From positions 1-59,226 of the forward strand of contig CANAZY010000007.1 in assembly GCA_947365805.1 (NCBI GenBank): a stretch of 59,226 bases of DNA. The letters run 5' to 3'. Both the position numbers and the translations under genes were made by a program. Below, in pieces: positions 44,613-53,638 of the stretch. The notes under the pieces were generated by a model. That model ran no database searches. It was not told the origin of the DNA and saw only the letters and a program-made list of their open reading frames with translations. Every line of letters starts with the position of its first letter. The stretch's first letter is position 1. Source of the stretch: an uncultured Clostridium sp. GTDB taxonomy: Bacteria > Bacillota > Clostridia > TANB77 > CAG-508.

Positions 44613-45893
44613 CTATACTTTCATTTCTATTTCTTCTGGTTTGTATTCTTCTGGTTTTAGCCCAACACGTGGCTTCATATATAACATTAGTATAATACTA
44701 ATTGCTAGAAATACTCCTCCTACATAAAACATTGCATTTGCACTTGGCACAACACCAATTAGCCATGAGCCTGTCATTCCTATTATCATTCTAAATAAGT
44801 TTTTTACAATTGAATCTGTCGCATATATTTTTGAAACCATATTTGGTTTTACAAAATTTCCTAAATAACGATTAACTAATATATTGCTCATAGCATTATC
44901 ACTTTTTGAGATAATTCCATCTACCAAAATTATTGCTATACATATTTGTAGAGGTAATCCTAGTAGAACAGCTATTCCTGATATGCTAACAGATATTGCA
45001 CAACTCATTACAATAACCAACAATGTACGATTCCTAAATAAATTGTGAAACTCTACTTGTTTTTTTGAGGCAATTCCAGACACAATCCCAAAGATAGCTG
45101 TCATAATTCCAATAATTTGTGATGGAGTCCCTATATCTTTTAACAAATTTTCTCGATATTCACTTGCCAAACACATAAATCCCCAAGCAATACCACTATA
45201 TAACATTAAGCTTTTTAATCTTGGTGATTTTAAAATTGCTTTTATGGAAGTACTAATATTATTTATTGATTGTTTAATAGAAATATTCTCTTTTGCTTCT
45301 TCCTCTTCTTTTAGTTCCTCAAATAACAGAGACAATAAACAAGTAAACCCTGAAATTATCATTGATAATATTAATGGCAAATATGGATTTACTGCATATA
45401 TAAATCCAGATAAAGCAGCAGTTATTGCATTTAAATAATAATATTGTGCTTTTCCTTTTCCCTCTAACTTTGAATAAATTTTCCCTCTTTTTTCTGTTTC
45501 AGGAATAGATGCTCTTAGTAAACTTGGCTCTGCTACATCTTTTAGTGAAAATGTAAGTGCACTCATAAATTCTGCAATACATAGGTGAATTATATTACTA
45601 CTAAACATTAGTATTCCAACATAAAATATATTAAATAAATTACTTAAGAATGCACTTCTTCTATAGCCTATTTTTTGGATAACTACCATTGCAGGTATTT
45701 GTAAGAATACCATAAATAATGCATACATTGATACAGAAAAAATAACATCTGCCGCAGTTAATCCTCTTACTTGTGTTAAGAACAGCAACTTTACCGCATA
45801 TAAAAATATAATATCACTTGCAAATGCTCTATAAAAAGGGTATAGTTTCATATTTCTCTTACGTGCTTTAACTAACTTCTCGTTTTCTATCAT
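44613..45893 (-). CDS. MFS transporter (paralogue of 7958-9235)
   Basis: A 426-residue permease with about twelve helices and an acidic central loop (FEELKEEEEAKEN). It shares its start (RNMKLYPFYRAFASD), middle (LKSPRLKSL) and end (KPRVGLKPEEYKPEE) with the protein at 7958-9235, so the two are paralogues. The substrate is unknown. It heads the operon with the lipase and P-loop genes. Confidence 0.85.
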   Translation of the reverse strand: MIENEKLVKARKRNMKLYPFYRAFASDIIFLYAVKLLFLTQVRGLTAADVIFSVSMYALFMVFLQIPAMVVIQKIGYRRSAFLSNLFNIFYVGILMFSSNIIHLCIAEFMSALTFSLKDVAEPSLLRASIPETEKRGKIYSKLEGKGKAQYYYLNAITAALSGFIYAVNPYLPLILSMIISGFTCLLSLLFEELKEEEEAKENISIKQSINNISTSIKAILKSPRLKSLMLYSGIAWGFMCLASEYRENLLKDIGTPSQIIGIMTAIFGIVSGIASKKQVEFHNLFRNRTLLVIVMSCAISVSISGIAVLLGLPLQICIAIILVDGIISKSDNAMSNILVNRYLGNFVKPNMVSKIYATDSIVKNLFRMIIGMTGSWLIGVVPSANAMFYVGGVFLAISIILMLYMKPRVGLKPEEYKPEEIEMKV

Positions 45894-45933
45894 TTGTTTC
45901 TCCTATTTTTTTCTTTATTATATACTATAATAA

Positions 45934-45962
45934 AAAAGATATCAATCTATTTTGATATCTTT
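45934..45962. terminator. terminator after ecfT
   Basis: AAAGATATCA pairs with TGATATCTTT, just below ecfT and above the MFS gene. Confidence 0.85.
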
Positions 45963-46607
45963 CTATTCTTCTACATATCCTTTCGATTTTAATGCATCTT
46001 CTATTTTGCTCACTTTTCTAATTAATGAGTAAAAAAGTGGTCCCATTATATAGTTAATATGTGTTATTTGATTGATAAAACTCATACTAAATCCTTTTGC
46101 TTTTAGGCTATATCGTATGTTTTCAATTTCTTTTTTGATAATTGGTATAAATGTAATTGCAAGACTTACCATGATACCAATATTGTTTGTATTTACTCCA
46201 ACCCATGTTAATGGATATAATAACATTTTTATTGCTTTTGCCATTTGCATAGCTGTAGTTGTTTTTCCAAAAATATAGGTCATCTGACATACCATAACAA
46301 GTCGAATTCCAATTAATATCGCATCCATTACTTCCATTACAAACAAGTCAATGATAACTGTAAAAATAATAAAGGGTAAGAGCTTCCAAATTGTTTTTAT
46401 TGCTCCACTTATTAAAACTCGAAATAATACCATAAATAGTATTTGGGTTGCAAAAATTGCTAATAATACCTTCATATCTTTCACCCAAAATAAACAAATT
46501 GTATAAATAAAAAATGCAATAAATTTAATCACTGTTTTCACTTTTAAAAATCCTTTCTTTCTAATATACAACCTGGTTTGAAAAAGAATTAAATTTTTCA
46601 AACTCAT
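45963..46607 (-). CDS. ecfT: ECF transporter transmembrane subunit EcfT
   Basis: A 214-residue membrane protein with about five helices. The two coupling helices carry the AxG-type signatures (SLKAKGFSM and DALKSKGYVEE) that hold the ATPase. The start overlaps the ecfA stop by four bases (ATGA). Together with ecfA and the nearby folT it should form a folate uptake system. Confidence 0.85.
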   Translation of the reverse strand: MSLKNLILFQTRLYIRKKGFLKVKTVIKFIAFFIYTICLFWVKDMKVLLAIFATQILFMVLFRVLISGAIKTIWKLLPFIIFTVIIDLFVMEVMDAILIGIRLVMVCQMTYIFGKTTTAMQMAKAIKMLLYPLTWVGVNTNNIGIMVSLAITFIPIIKKEIENIRYSLKAKGFSMSFINQITHINYIMGPLFYSLIRKVSKIEDALKSKGYVEE

Positions 46608-47423
46608 TTTCCTTTATACTTTTCTACTAGCCTGTGGACTAATTCTTGCATTGTCCAATCTTCTAATTCAATTTCTATGTTTTTCTTTTTAAGGTCTTGT
46701 AGTAATGTAATAATTTCTGGTATTTTAATATCACTTTCTTCAATTTCCGAAATATGTTCTAATATATCCTTTTTTTCAAAGGTAGCTTTAATGCTTCCTT
46801 CTTCCATAACCCATATTTCATCTGATAATAAAATTTCATCTATTATATTAGTAATGTAAATAATAGAATATCCTTCTTGTTTTAGTTCTTTTACGATTTT
46901 GTAAATTTCTTCTTTTCCTTTTGGGTCAAGCATAGCCGTAGGTTCATCTAACACTATATACTTCGTTTCCATGGCAAGCACTGATGCAATTGTTAATCTT
47001 TGTTTTTGACCAAGTGATAGTGTATAAGCCTCTTGTTTTTCTTTTCCTTCTAGTCCTACTTTTTTAAGTGCATATACTATTTTTTCTTCTACATTTTCTA
47101 TCTTTAAATTTTCTAGCGGAAAACGTATTTCATCTTCTACAGAGTTAAAAATAATTTGATTTTCTGGATTTTGAAATACAATTCCAACATCTTTACGAAT
47201 TGGTAAGAAATTCTCTTTTTTCTTAGTGCTTTTTCCTTTAATTATTACTTCTCCGCTAGTCGGCTTTACGATACCTGAAATTAGTTTTGCAAGAGTTGAT
47301 TTACCGTGAGCCATTTTTTCCAATCACACAAATAAATTTACCTTGCTCTATTTTGCAACTAACCTCTTTTATAATTGTTTTCTTTTTTTCATAACCATAA
47401 CTTACATTTTTTAATTCAATCAT
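46604..47423 (-). CDS. ecfA: ECF transporter ATPase, read through a CGG +1 frameshift inside Walker A
   Basis: The 272-residue ABC ATPase starts at ATG 47423 and reads MIELKNVSYGYEKKKTIIKE, then CVIGKNGS, and meets CGG TAA at 47306. Skipping the C gives GGT AAA TCA and completes Walker A as GKNGSGKST. In frame zero translation stops at once. The rest is a full ECF ATPase: Q loop, LSLGQKQRLTIAS signature, Walker B YIVLDEPTAMLDP. A second copy of EcfA is not seen, so the transporter may use one ATPase type or a partner encoded elsewhere. Confidence 0.93.
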
Positions 47424-47509
47424 CTCTTTATTACCTTTCTAAGACCCCCCAGTTACGTTCTTCACAACTCTTAAAGACTAAAAGGGCTGGGTAGGCACAG
47501 GACTTACCC

Positions 47510-48793
47510 CTACATATTTAAATTTTCTATTACTTCGCTATAAGTATAAAAACTTCCAATTATAAAAATTGTCTTATCTTTATAATCTGTTTTACACTTT
47601 AAAAGTGCATTTTCTAAGGAATCCATAAATAGATTTTCTTTTCGATATTGTAATGCTTCTTTATACAAATCTTCTTTTTTTACATAGCATTTTACTTCAT
47701 CTTGTTGTTTGGTTCCATCTGTAAAAATAAAGATAGATTCTGTATCTTCCATCAATTCTTTCACAACTGTTTTATAATCTTTCGTTTTTAAAATCGATAA
47801 AATATATACTTTTTTATCTTTATGATAATATTGTTGAATCGTTTCTTTTAAATTCTTAATTGCAGCTTCATTATGTCCCCCATCAAATATGATAGTTGGA
47901 TTTTTATTAATTTGCTCAAATCTTGCCTTGTGCACTACTGTTGTTAATCCTGTTTCTATTGCATTTTTCGAAACTTCATAACCATTTTTTTGTAGAATTC
48001 CTAATGCTTCTAATACAGCACAAGCATTTGGTATTTGTTTATTTCCTTTTAAGTTAATTCGAATTTGTTTATAATCTTTATAATCAAACACTTGATATTC
48101 ACCTTCTAAATAGGCATTTGTCCAATCTTGTTTTCTAATTAAATGCAACATATTATTCTTTTCATTACAAGTTTTTTCGATAATCTCATTTACACTTGTT
48201 TGTTGTGCTACAAATATAGTTTGCGAATTTTCTTTTATAATACCTGCTTTTTGAATGGCAATTTCTTCTAACGTATTTCCTAAAATATCCATATGATCAT
48301 AACCAATGGATGTAATAATGGATAACATTGGTTCTACAACATTGGTACAATCGACAAGTCCTCCAAGTCCTGTTTCAACAATAACAATATCACATTGCTT
48401 TTTTACAAAATATAATAATGCAACTGCAGTCTCTAATTCAAATAGGGTTACCGCTACTTCATGGGTTTGATTATAGTTAGTAACAATTGGTTGCATGATT
48501 TTAGTTAATTGTTCTAATTCTTCGTCTAATATTTCTTCGTGGTTTACACGTATTCTTTCATTATATCGAACAATATGTGGAGTCATAAATTGCCCCACTT
48601 TATATCCTTGCTTTTCTAAAACATTTGATAGCATTTCACAAACACTACCTTTTCCATTTGTTCCTGCTACATGAACAATTTTTAACTTCTTTTCTGGATG
48701 TCCTAATTGTTCCATAAAATATTTAATTGCATCTAATGTTGGTCCTTTGGTCCCTTTATAAAAGGTCGATAAATACTCTTTAGTTTTCATCAT
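47510..48793 (-). CDS. folC: folylpolyglutamate synthase/dihydrofolate synthase
   Basis: FolC adds glutamate to folates and retains them in the cell. I start at ATG 48793, where AAGGAG fits. The 427-residue Mur-ligase-fold protein has the P-loop VAGTNGKGSVCEML, TPHIVRYNERI, VETGLGGLVDCTNVV and the segment IFDGGHNEAAIKNL. It overlaps the 3' end of folT by 14 bp, so both are co-transcribed behind the THF riboswitch. Confidence 0.95.
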   Translation of the reverse strand: MMKTKEYLSTFYKGTKGPTLDAIKYFMEQLGHPEKKLKIVHVAGTNGKGSVCEMLSNVLEKQGYKVGQFMTPHIVRYNERIRVNHEEILDEELEQLTKIMQPIVTNYNQTHEVAVTLFELETAVALLYFVKKQCDIVIVETGLGGLVDCTNVVEPMLSIITSIGYDHMDILGNTLEEIAIQKAGIIKENSQTIFVAQQTSVNEIIEKTCNEKNNMLHLIRKQDWTNAYLEGEYQVFDYKDYKQIRINLKGNKQIPNACAVLEALGILQKNGYEVSKNAIETGLTTVVHKARFEQINKNPTIIFDGGHNEAAIKNLKETIQQYYHKDKKVYILSILKTKDYKTVVKELMEDTESIFIFTDGTKQQDEVKCYVKKEDLYKEALQYRKENLFMDSLENALLKCKTDYKDKTIFIIGSFYTYSEVIENLNM

Positions 48794-49325
48794 TTGCTCC
48801 TTCATATAAATAACGATTTACGATTGGTCTTGTTAGCTTTTCTAATACAAAAATTGTAACAATGCGAATTGGGAACATTATAACTTGTGCTAATACTCTA
48901 GAAGAAACTACTACTAAATATGCTTTCCCATATAACATATTTAACCATAATGAAACCACAAAGATTTCAACAATACCTAATACTAATAAGTTACTTATAA
49001 TAAGTTTTATAATAAATTTCTTATCTGTTATTTCATTTTGTTGTTTTTTATATAAGAATATACCATAAATAAGCCCTGTTAACCCTGCACTTACTGTAAA
49101 ACCTGGAAAATACGTTCCAAATGGAAATAATATTGCTCCTATAAAATCTCCTAACGCAGCAATTAATGTACTATACTTTGGTCCTAACCAAATTGCAGCC
49201 ATCATAATTGGTACAAATGAAAAACTAATTACTAATAATGGTGTTTTAATTGATATGAATCTATTTAATACAATTAGTAATGCAAGTAAAATTCCTGATA
49301 AAATCACTTTCTTCAATTTTGACAT
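48780..49325 (-). CDS. folT: folate ECF transporter S component
   Basis: A 181-residue membrane protein with about six helices. It matches ECF S components of the FolT group: FVPIMMAAIWLGPKYSTLIAALGDFIGAI cut here to VPIMMAAIWLGPKYS, then ALGDFIGAILFPFG and GFTVSAGLTGLIYGIFLY. It should bind folate outside and pair with EcfT and EcfA. Position behind a THF riboswitch and ahead of folC supports folate as substrate. Confidence 0.9.
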   Translation of the reverse strand: MSKLKKVILSGILLALLIVLNRFISIKTPLLVISFSFVPIMMAAIWLGPKYSTLIAALGDFIGAILFPFGTYFPGFTVSAGLTGLIYGIFLYKKQQNEITDKKFIIKLIISNLLVLGIVEIFVVSLWLNMLYGKAYLVVVSSRVLAQVIMFPIRIVTIFVLEKLTRPIVNRYLYEGANDEN

Positions 49326-49411
49326 AAAAAAATTCCTCCTTTAAATTGCTTTTTTTCCGCATATTTAAAGAAGAAAGATATATTTTTACATACTCATTCT
49401 TAAAAACAATA

Positions 49412-49509
49412 AATAGCGGAATGCGAAAACAAATGCGCAAAAGTAAACTTTCTTGCCCTAGTAACAACTTCCCGTCTACTAGGTCTTAACGATTTATTTC
49501 CTACTCTAT
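49412..49509 (-). promoter_or_regulatory. THF (tetrahydrofolate) riboswitch
   Basis: The minus strand carries the THF-I consensus pieces in order: AGAGTAG (49507-49501), CGTTAAG, ACGGGAAGTTG, and CGCATTCCGCTAT near 49425-49413. Downstream, TATGCGGAA can pair with TTCCGC of the aptamer end, which may be the expression switch near the ribosome site AAAGGAGGA. It should lower folT-folC expression when THF is plentiful. Confidence 0.88.
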
Positions 49510-49519
49510 TTTTCTATAG

Positions 49520-49548
49520 ACTATAATTAATCATACAACTTTTTACAA
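49520..49548 (-). promoter_or_regulatory. promoter of the folT transcript
   Basis: The minus strand reads TTGTAA, a 17-nt spacer, then TATAGT (-35 at 49548-49543, -10 at 49525-49520), just above the riboswitch. Confidence 0.75.
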
Positions 49549-49660
49549 AATTCGTCAATACAATTATTTCATATTTCTATAAAATTATAAATAATATAAA
49601 ATAACAATTTTTAATGGTCATTCAACCTTAAACTTATTAGAATCTTCGAAGAATTTGCAA

Positions 49661-49775
49661 GAAACCTCCTTTAACAAGGGAGGTGGCAGGCGTAGCCTGA
49701 CGGAGGGTTCTTACATACTTTCTTAAGAACCCCCAGTCAGCTTCGCTGACATCCCCCTTAAGTAAAGGGGCTTTT
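49661..49775. repeat. hairpin-rich intergenic repeat
   Basis: Five consecutive GC-rich hairpins: CCTCC/GGAGG, CAGGC/GCCTG, GGGTTCTTA/TAAGAACCC, GTCAGC/GCTGAC, and CCCCTT/AAGGGG with a T run. No coding potential. The pattern resembles dispersed REP- or MITE-like repeats of gut Firmicutes, clearly richer in GC than its surroundings. Confidence 0.6.
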
Positions 49776-49816
49776 TTGTATGCCTTTGTAGTACATTTAT
49801 ACGCATAAAAATAGCA

Positions 49817-49853
49817 AAAGAGCAACGTATAAAATACATACATTGCTCTTTCG
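49817..49853. terminator. intrinsic terminator
   Basis: AAAGAGCAA pairs with TTGCTCTTT around a 17-nt loop, below the 49890 gene. Confidence 0.65.
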
Positions 49854-49889
49854 CCTTTGGGACTTAAACATTCCCCGCCCATTCGTTGA

Positions 49890-50183
49890 TTAGATTTTGC
49901 TTGCAATCTGTAACACCATTTCTTCCATCGATCCCCTTCTAGTTAATGACATTGCCTTTCCATAATCTTCATAGAAAACTGTACTGACATTATCATTAAG
50001 AAACAAATCGTTGATTGCCTCTGCCTTCTCAATCAGAGTAAGATCCCCCTCACCTTTAAGTTGCGTGATTTCTATAGTCCATTCTCTGTTTTTGCGCAAA
50101 GTACATAGAATATCCGCTACCTTTTTTGAGTCAGTTGATGTGTACTTCATTTTGAATTTTAATACTGAATAATCTGTTAACAT
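49890..50183 (-). CDS. small hypothetical protein
   Basis: A 97-residue protein starting at MLTDYSVLKF behind AGGAGG. It has a beta-strand-helix pattern (TIEITQLKGEGDLTLIEKAE) and ends with MEEMVLQIASKI. No family is recognised. Codon use (GCG, CGC, AGG, TCG) differs from neighbours and resembles the 23850 gene, suggesting recent acquisition. It lies between the repeat at 49661 and the acyl-CoA synthetase gene. Confidence 0.6.
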   Translation of the reverse strand: MLTDYSVLKFKMKYTSTDSKKVADILCTLRKNREWTIEITQLKGEGDLTLIEKAEAINDLFLNDNVSTVFYEDYGKAMSLTRRGSMEEMVLQIASKI

Positions 50184-50405
50184 TGCTGTCCTCCTTCTTC
50201 TTGGGCACATTACTTTGTTTCATAAAACCATTATATCATTTTACATAAATTGATGTCAATCTTACTATTCTTCTACAATTTATGGCAAATTTCTACATAT
50301 AACTTTCCTTCTCTTTTTATTTTATTTGGTATTTATGGTTTTATCTATTGTTTTTTTATGAAAATAAGTATAGAATAGACGTGATAGATTTTAGGAGGTA
50401 AAAAG

Positions 50406-52140
50406 ATGCAAGAATTATCAAGAAGTAAGTTATATGAAATTGAAAAGGTTAGTAATTTTAAAGAACTTATTAACCGTTCAGCTAAACTTTACCCTGATAA
50501 AGTTGCTTTTACATATAAAAAGAACCCAAAAGATACCACATATATTACACATACTTATACACAATTAAAAGAAGATATGGAAAGCTTAGGAACAGCTCTT
50601 ATCGATTTAGGATTAATACGGAAAACGTATTGCTATTATTGCACCAAACCGTTATGAATGGTGTATGAGCTATTTAGCAGTTACTACATCAGGTATGATT
50701 GTAGTTCCATTAGATAAGGCTCTTCCTGATAACGAAATCGAAAGTTCTGTTATTCGTAGCCAAGTAGAAGCAGTCATTTTTGATAAAAAATATTTAAAAT
50801 TTTTTAAAGCATTAGAAAATAATCCTGATTGTAAATTAAAACATTTTATTTGTATGGATTCTGTTGATAACAAAGAGGAAATTCTTTGTGTTCCCAAGCT
50901 ATTACAAAAAGGAAAAGAATTACAAAAAAATGGAGACACAAGATATGATGAAGTAGAAATTGATAATACTGGTATGACAATTATGCTATTTACTTCTGGA
51001 ACAACCTCACTTGCAAAAATCGTTATGCTATCACAAGCAAATATTTGTGCCAATATTTATTCAACTGGTTGCATTGCAAAGGTAACATCTGAAGATACAT
51101 TTTTATCTTTCTTACCGTTACACCATACTTATGAATCTACAACAACATTTTTATATGGTTTATATTGTGGTATTACCATTGCTTTTTGTGATGGACTTCG
51201 TTATGTATCACAAAATTTAAAAGAATATAAAATAACAGGCTTTGTATGTGTTCCTTTGGTATTAGAAGCAATGTATAAGAAAATTCAAAAAGGAATTAAA
51301 CAAAAACACTTAAGCATTCCTTTTACTATTCTAACAGCTATTTCAAATCTACTTTTAAAATGTGGAATTGATGTAAGAAGAAAATTATTTAAGTCTGTTA
51401 TTAATGAACTTGGTGGACACTTAAGACTTGTTATTTATGGTGCTGCACCAATGGATAAATCTACAATTAAAGGACTTAAAAACCTTGGTATTGAACTTTT
51501 AAATGGTTATGGCCTAACAGAGGCATCTCCTATCGTTTCTGCTGAAAATGATAAATATCAAAAACCTGGTTCTGTTGCATTTGCTCTTCCAGATGTAGAA
51601 ATTAAGATTGATGAGCCAAATGAGCAAGGAATTGGAGAAGTTATCGTAAAAGGTCCAAACATCATGCTTGGTTATTATGATAATAAAGAAGCAACAGATG
51701 AAGTATTAATTGATGGATGGTTCCATACAGGAGATTTAGGATATTATGATAAAGATGGATACCTATTTATTACAGGTAGAAAGAAAAATGTAATTGTTTT
51801 AAAAAATGGTAAAAATATTTACCCAGAAGAACTTGAAATTTTAATTGCTCGTCTTCCATATGTTGCTGAAAACATGGTATTTGGAAGACCAACCGATGAT
51901 AATGATTTGGATATTCATGCAAAAATCGTTTATAATGAAGAATATATGAAACAAACTTATCCAGACAAAACTGAAACAGATTACAAGAACATTATTTGGA
52001 ATGATATAAAAGAAATTAATAAAACAATGCCTGGCTATAAACATATTACAGATATTATTGTAACACATGAGCCAATGATTAAGACGACTACTCAAAAAGT
52101 AAAAAGAAATGAAGAATTAAAAAAGATATTAGGTGAGTAA
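50406..52140 (+). CDS. long-chain acyl-CoA synthetase/AMP-dependent ligase, read through a CGG +1 frameshift
   Basis: A 577-residue adenylate-forming enzyme that activates fatty acids with ATP and CoA. The N-terminal frame behind TAGGAGG reads KELINRSAKLYPDKVAFTYK and then GTALIDLGLI, and meets CGG at 50619. Skipping the C gives GKRIAIIAPNRYEWCMSYL, the family segment, and continues with LFTSGTTSLAKIVML, GYGLTEASPI, GWFHTGDLG and the C-terminal GRKKNVIVLKNGKNIYPEE. In frame zero a stop follows 12 codons after the site. Both halves are conserved. Confidence 0.93.
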
Positions 52141-52155
52141 CCTAATATCTTTTTT
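52120..52155. terminator. bidirectional terminator
   Basis: AAAAAGATATTAGGT pairs with ACCTAATATCTTTTT. The stop codon of the acyl-CoA synthetase gene lies in the loop. Confidence 0.88.
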
Positions 52156-52159
52156 AATT

Positions 52160-52420
52160 TTATAATATAAATTGTAATATTGCTACAATTACTACACCTG
52201 GAACTCCTAAAAATCCTACGATTAATGCTGTAATCCAGTTTAAATCAATCATAAATCCAAAGTTTGCACCAATTAAATTAACAATAAAAATAACTAATCC
52301 ACCAACTAGTCCATTGATAACAAGTTTAATAATGATTTTCATTGGTAATGCTAATAGTTTTAGTACAATAAATAAAACTGCTACACCAATTAAGATTGGT
52401 AAAATCATGGTAAAGTCCAT
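52160..52420 (-). CDS. bofA: pro-SigK processing inhibitor BofA family protein
   Basis: An 86-residue membrane protein with two hydrophobic spans, and the BofA segment NGLVGGLVIFIVNLIGANFG, cut here to GLVGGLVIFIVNLIG, then LNWITALIVGFLGVPGVV. In Bacillus BofA inhibits SpoIVFB, which processes pro-SigK in the mother cell. It ends the RNase E/G operon and lies 18 bp below that gene. Confidence 0.9.
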   Translation of the reverse strand: MDFTMILPILIGVAVLFIVLKLLALPMKIIIKLVINGLVGGLVIFIVNLIGANFGFMIDLNWITALIVGFLGVPGVVIVAILQFIL

Positions 52421-52438
52421 ACCTTTTCCTCCTTTTTG

Positions 52439-53626
52439 TTAATCGTTACTACACATATGTTTTCTTGTCATTTCTAATAAATTCAGTTCTGTAAATCCAA
52501 CAATTTGTGTTTTGGAACGGTCATTTTTTAAATTTTCTTGTAAAACTTGTATAATTTTTTCTTTGTGCTCCTTTTCTTTCATATCGATATAATCGATAAT
52601 AATAATACCACCAATATCACGAAGACGAAGTTGTTTTGCAATTTCAATGCTTGCTTCTTTATTAACTGTATAAACGGTTTGCTCTAAGCTTTTGCTTCCT
52701 ATGTATTTTCCAGAATTAACATCAATTGCGGTTAATGCTTCGGTTTTATCTATTGTAATAAATCCTCCACATTTTAACCATATTTTTCTGTTTTGTATTT
52801 TTTCTAATTGAGTTCCTAAATCATATAAATCTAATATACTATCTTGCTTCTTTAAAACGATTTCAATAGTCTGCTCATTTTCTTTTAGCATATCTTCAAT
52901 TTCTTGTTTTTCTTCTTCACTATTTACAATAATTCTTGCAATATCTTGGTCAATTAAATCCGTGAAAATTCTTTTTATAATATCAGCATTTTCATAAACA
53001 AGTCTTGGTGCATCTTCACTACTATCTGCTTCATTTCTAATTTGCAACCACTTTTTCATGGTTTGATTCATATCTTTTACAATTTCTTCTTTTGTCTTTC
53101 CTTCTGCAGAAGTTCTAACAATAACACCAACACCCTCTGGAATATTTTCTTCAACAATTCCAATTAAACGTGCTCTTTCTTTTTCATCTTCAATTTTTTG
53201 TGATATGGTAATAAACTTAACTCCAGGCATTATCACACAAAATCTTCCTGGCAAATTCATATGTGTTGAAACTCTTGCCCCTTTTTTATTCGTACTATCA
53301 CGTTTTACTTGCACTAAAATTGGCATTCCTACTTTTACAATATCTTTAATATTATTATTTTTTACAGCTTCTTCTGGGTCGTCTATTTTGGTGTCTACTT
53401 TTGGTAAAATATCTTTAATATGAATAAAGGTATTCTTTTTTTCTCCAATATCTACAAATGCTGCTTGCATTCCTTGTAATACATTTTGAATTTTACCAAC
53501 ATAGATATTTCCTTCTAAACGTTTCATATCACTATTTTCTTCATATTGTTCTAATAGATTTCCGTTTTCTACTAGCATAACGGTTTTATTTTGATTGTTG
53601 TCTACATTAATTACTATTTCTTTCAT
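52439..53626 (-). CDS. rng: ribonuclease E/G family protein
   Basis: A 395-residue RNase G-like endoribonuclease. It has the S1 domain segment RLEGNIYVGKIQNVLQGMQA cut to its core NIYVGKIQNVLQGMQAAF, then FVDIGEKKNTFIHI, GVGVIVRTSAEGK, and the DNase-I-like catalytic region with TAIDVNSGKYIG and IIIIDYIDM. It ends just after the NLLEMTRK motif. Clostridial genomes often carry it along with RNase Y. pth is upstream. Confidence 0.93.
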   Translation of the reverse strand: MKEIVINVDNNQNKTVMLVENGNLLEQYEENSDMKRLEGNIYVGKIQNVLQGMQAAFVDIGEKKNTFIHIKDILPKVDTKIDDPEEAVKNNNIKDIVKVGMPILVQVKRDSTNKKGARVSTHMNLPGRFCVIMPGVKFITISQKIEDEKERARLIGIVEENIPEGVGVIVRTSAEGKTKEEIVKDMNQTMKKWLQIRNEADSSEDAPRLVYENADIIKRIFTDLIDQDIARIIVNSEEEKQEIEDMLKENEQTIEIVLKKQDSILDLYDLGTQLEKIQNRKIWLKCGGFITIDKTEALTAIDVNSGKYIGSKSLEQTVYTVNKEASIEIAKQLRLRDIGGIIIIDYIDMKEKEHKEKIIQVLQENLKNDRSKTQIVGFTELNLLEMTRKHMCSND

Positions 53627-53638
53627 TATGCTTCCTTT

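Noticed and set aside
49637..49906. An 89-codon minus-strand open frame
   Set aside because: It reads through the chain of hairpins and has no ribosome site or family resemblance.
15933..50621. The eight CGG breaks as random sequencing errors or pseudogenes
   Set aside because: Random indels would fall at varied contexts, often homopolymers, and in both directions. All eight are one extra C before GGN, all in frame with CGG, all in conserved genes with intact downstream halves. A systematic base-calling artefact is still possible, but CGG out of frame (for example AAC GGA, GCG GAA) is common and never breaks a gene.
15925..50625. Classical programmed frameshifting (prfB-like CUU-UGA or -1 slippery heptamers)
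   Set aside because: No shared slippery codon, upstream Shine-Dalgarno-like stimulator, stop codon or downstream structure was seen. Only CGG is common.
50406..52140. Acyl-CoA synthetase as two genes
   Set aside because: The first open frame ends in non-family residues, and the second begins mid-domain without a ribosome site. Both fit one ligase across the CGG site.
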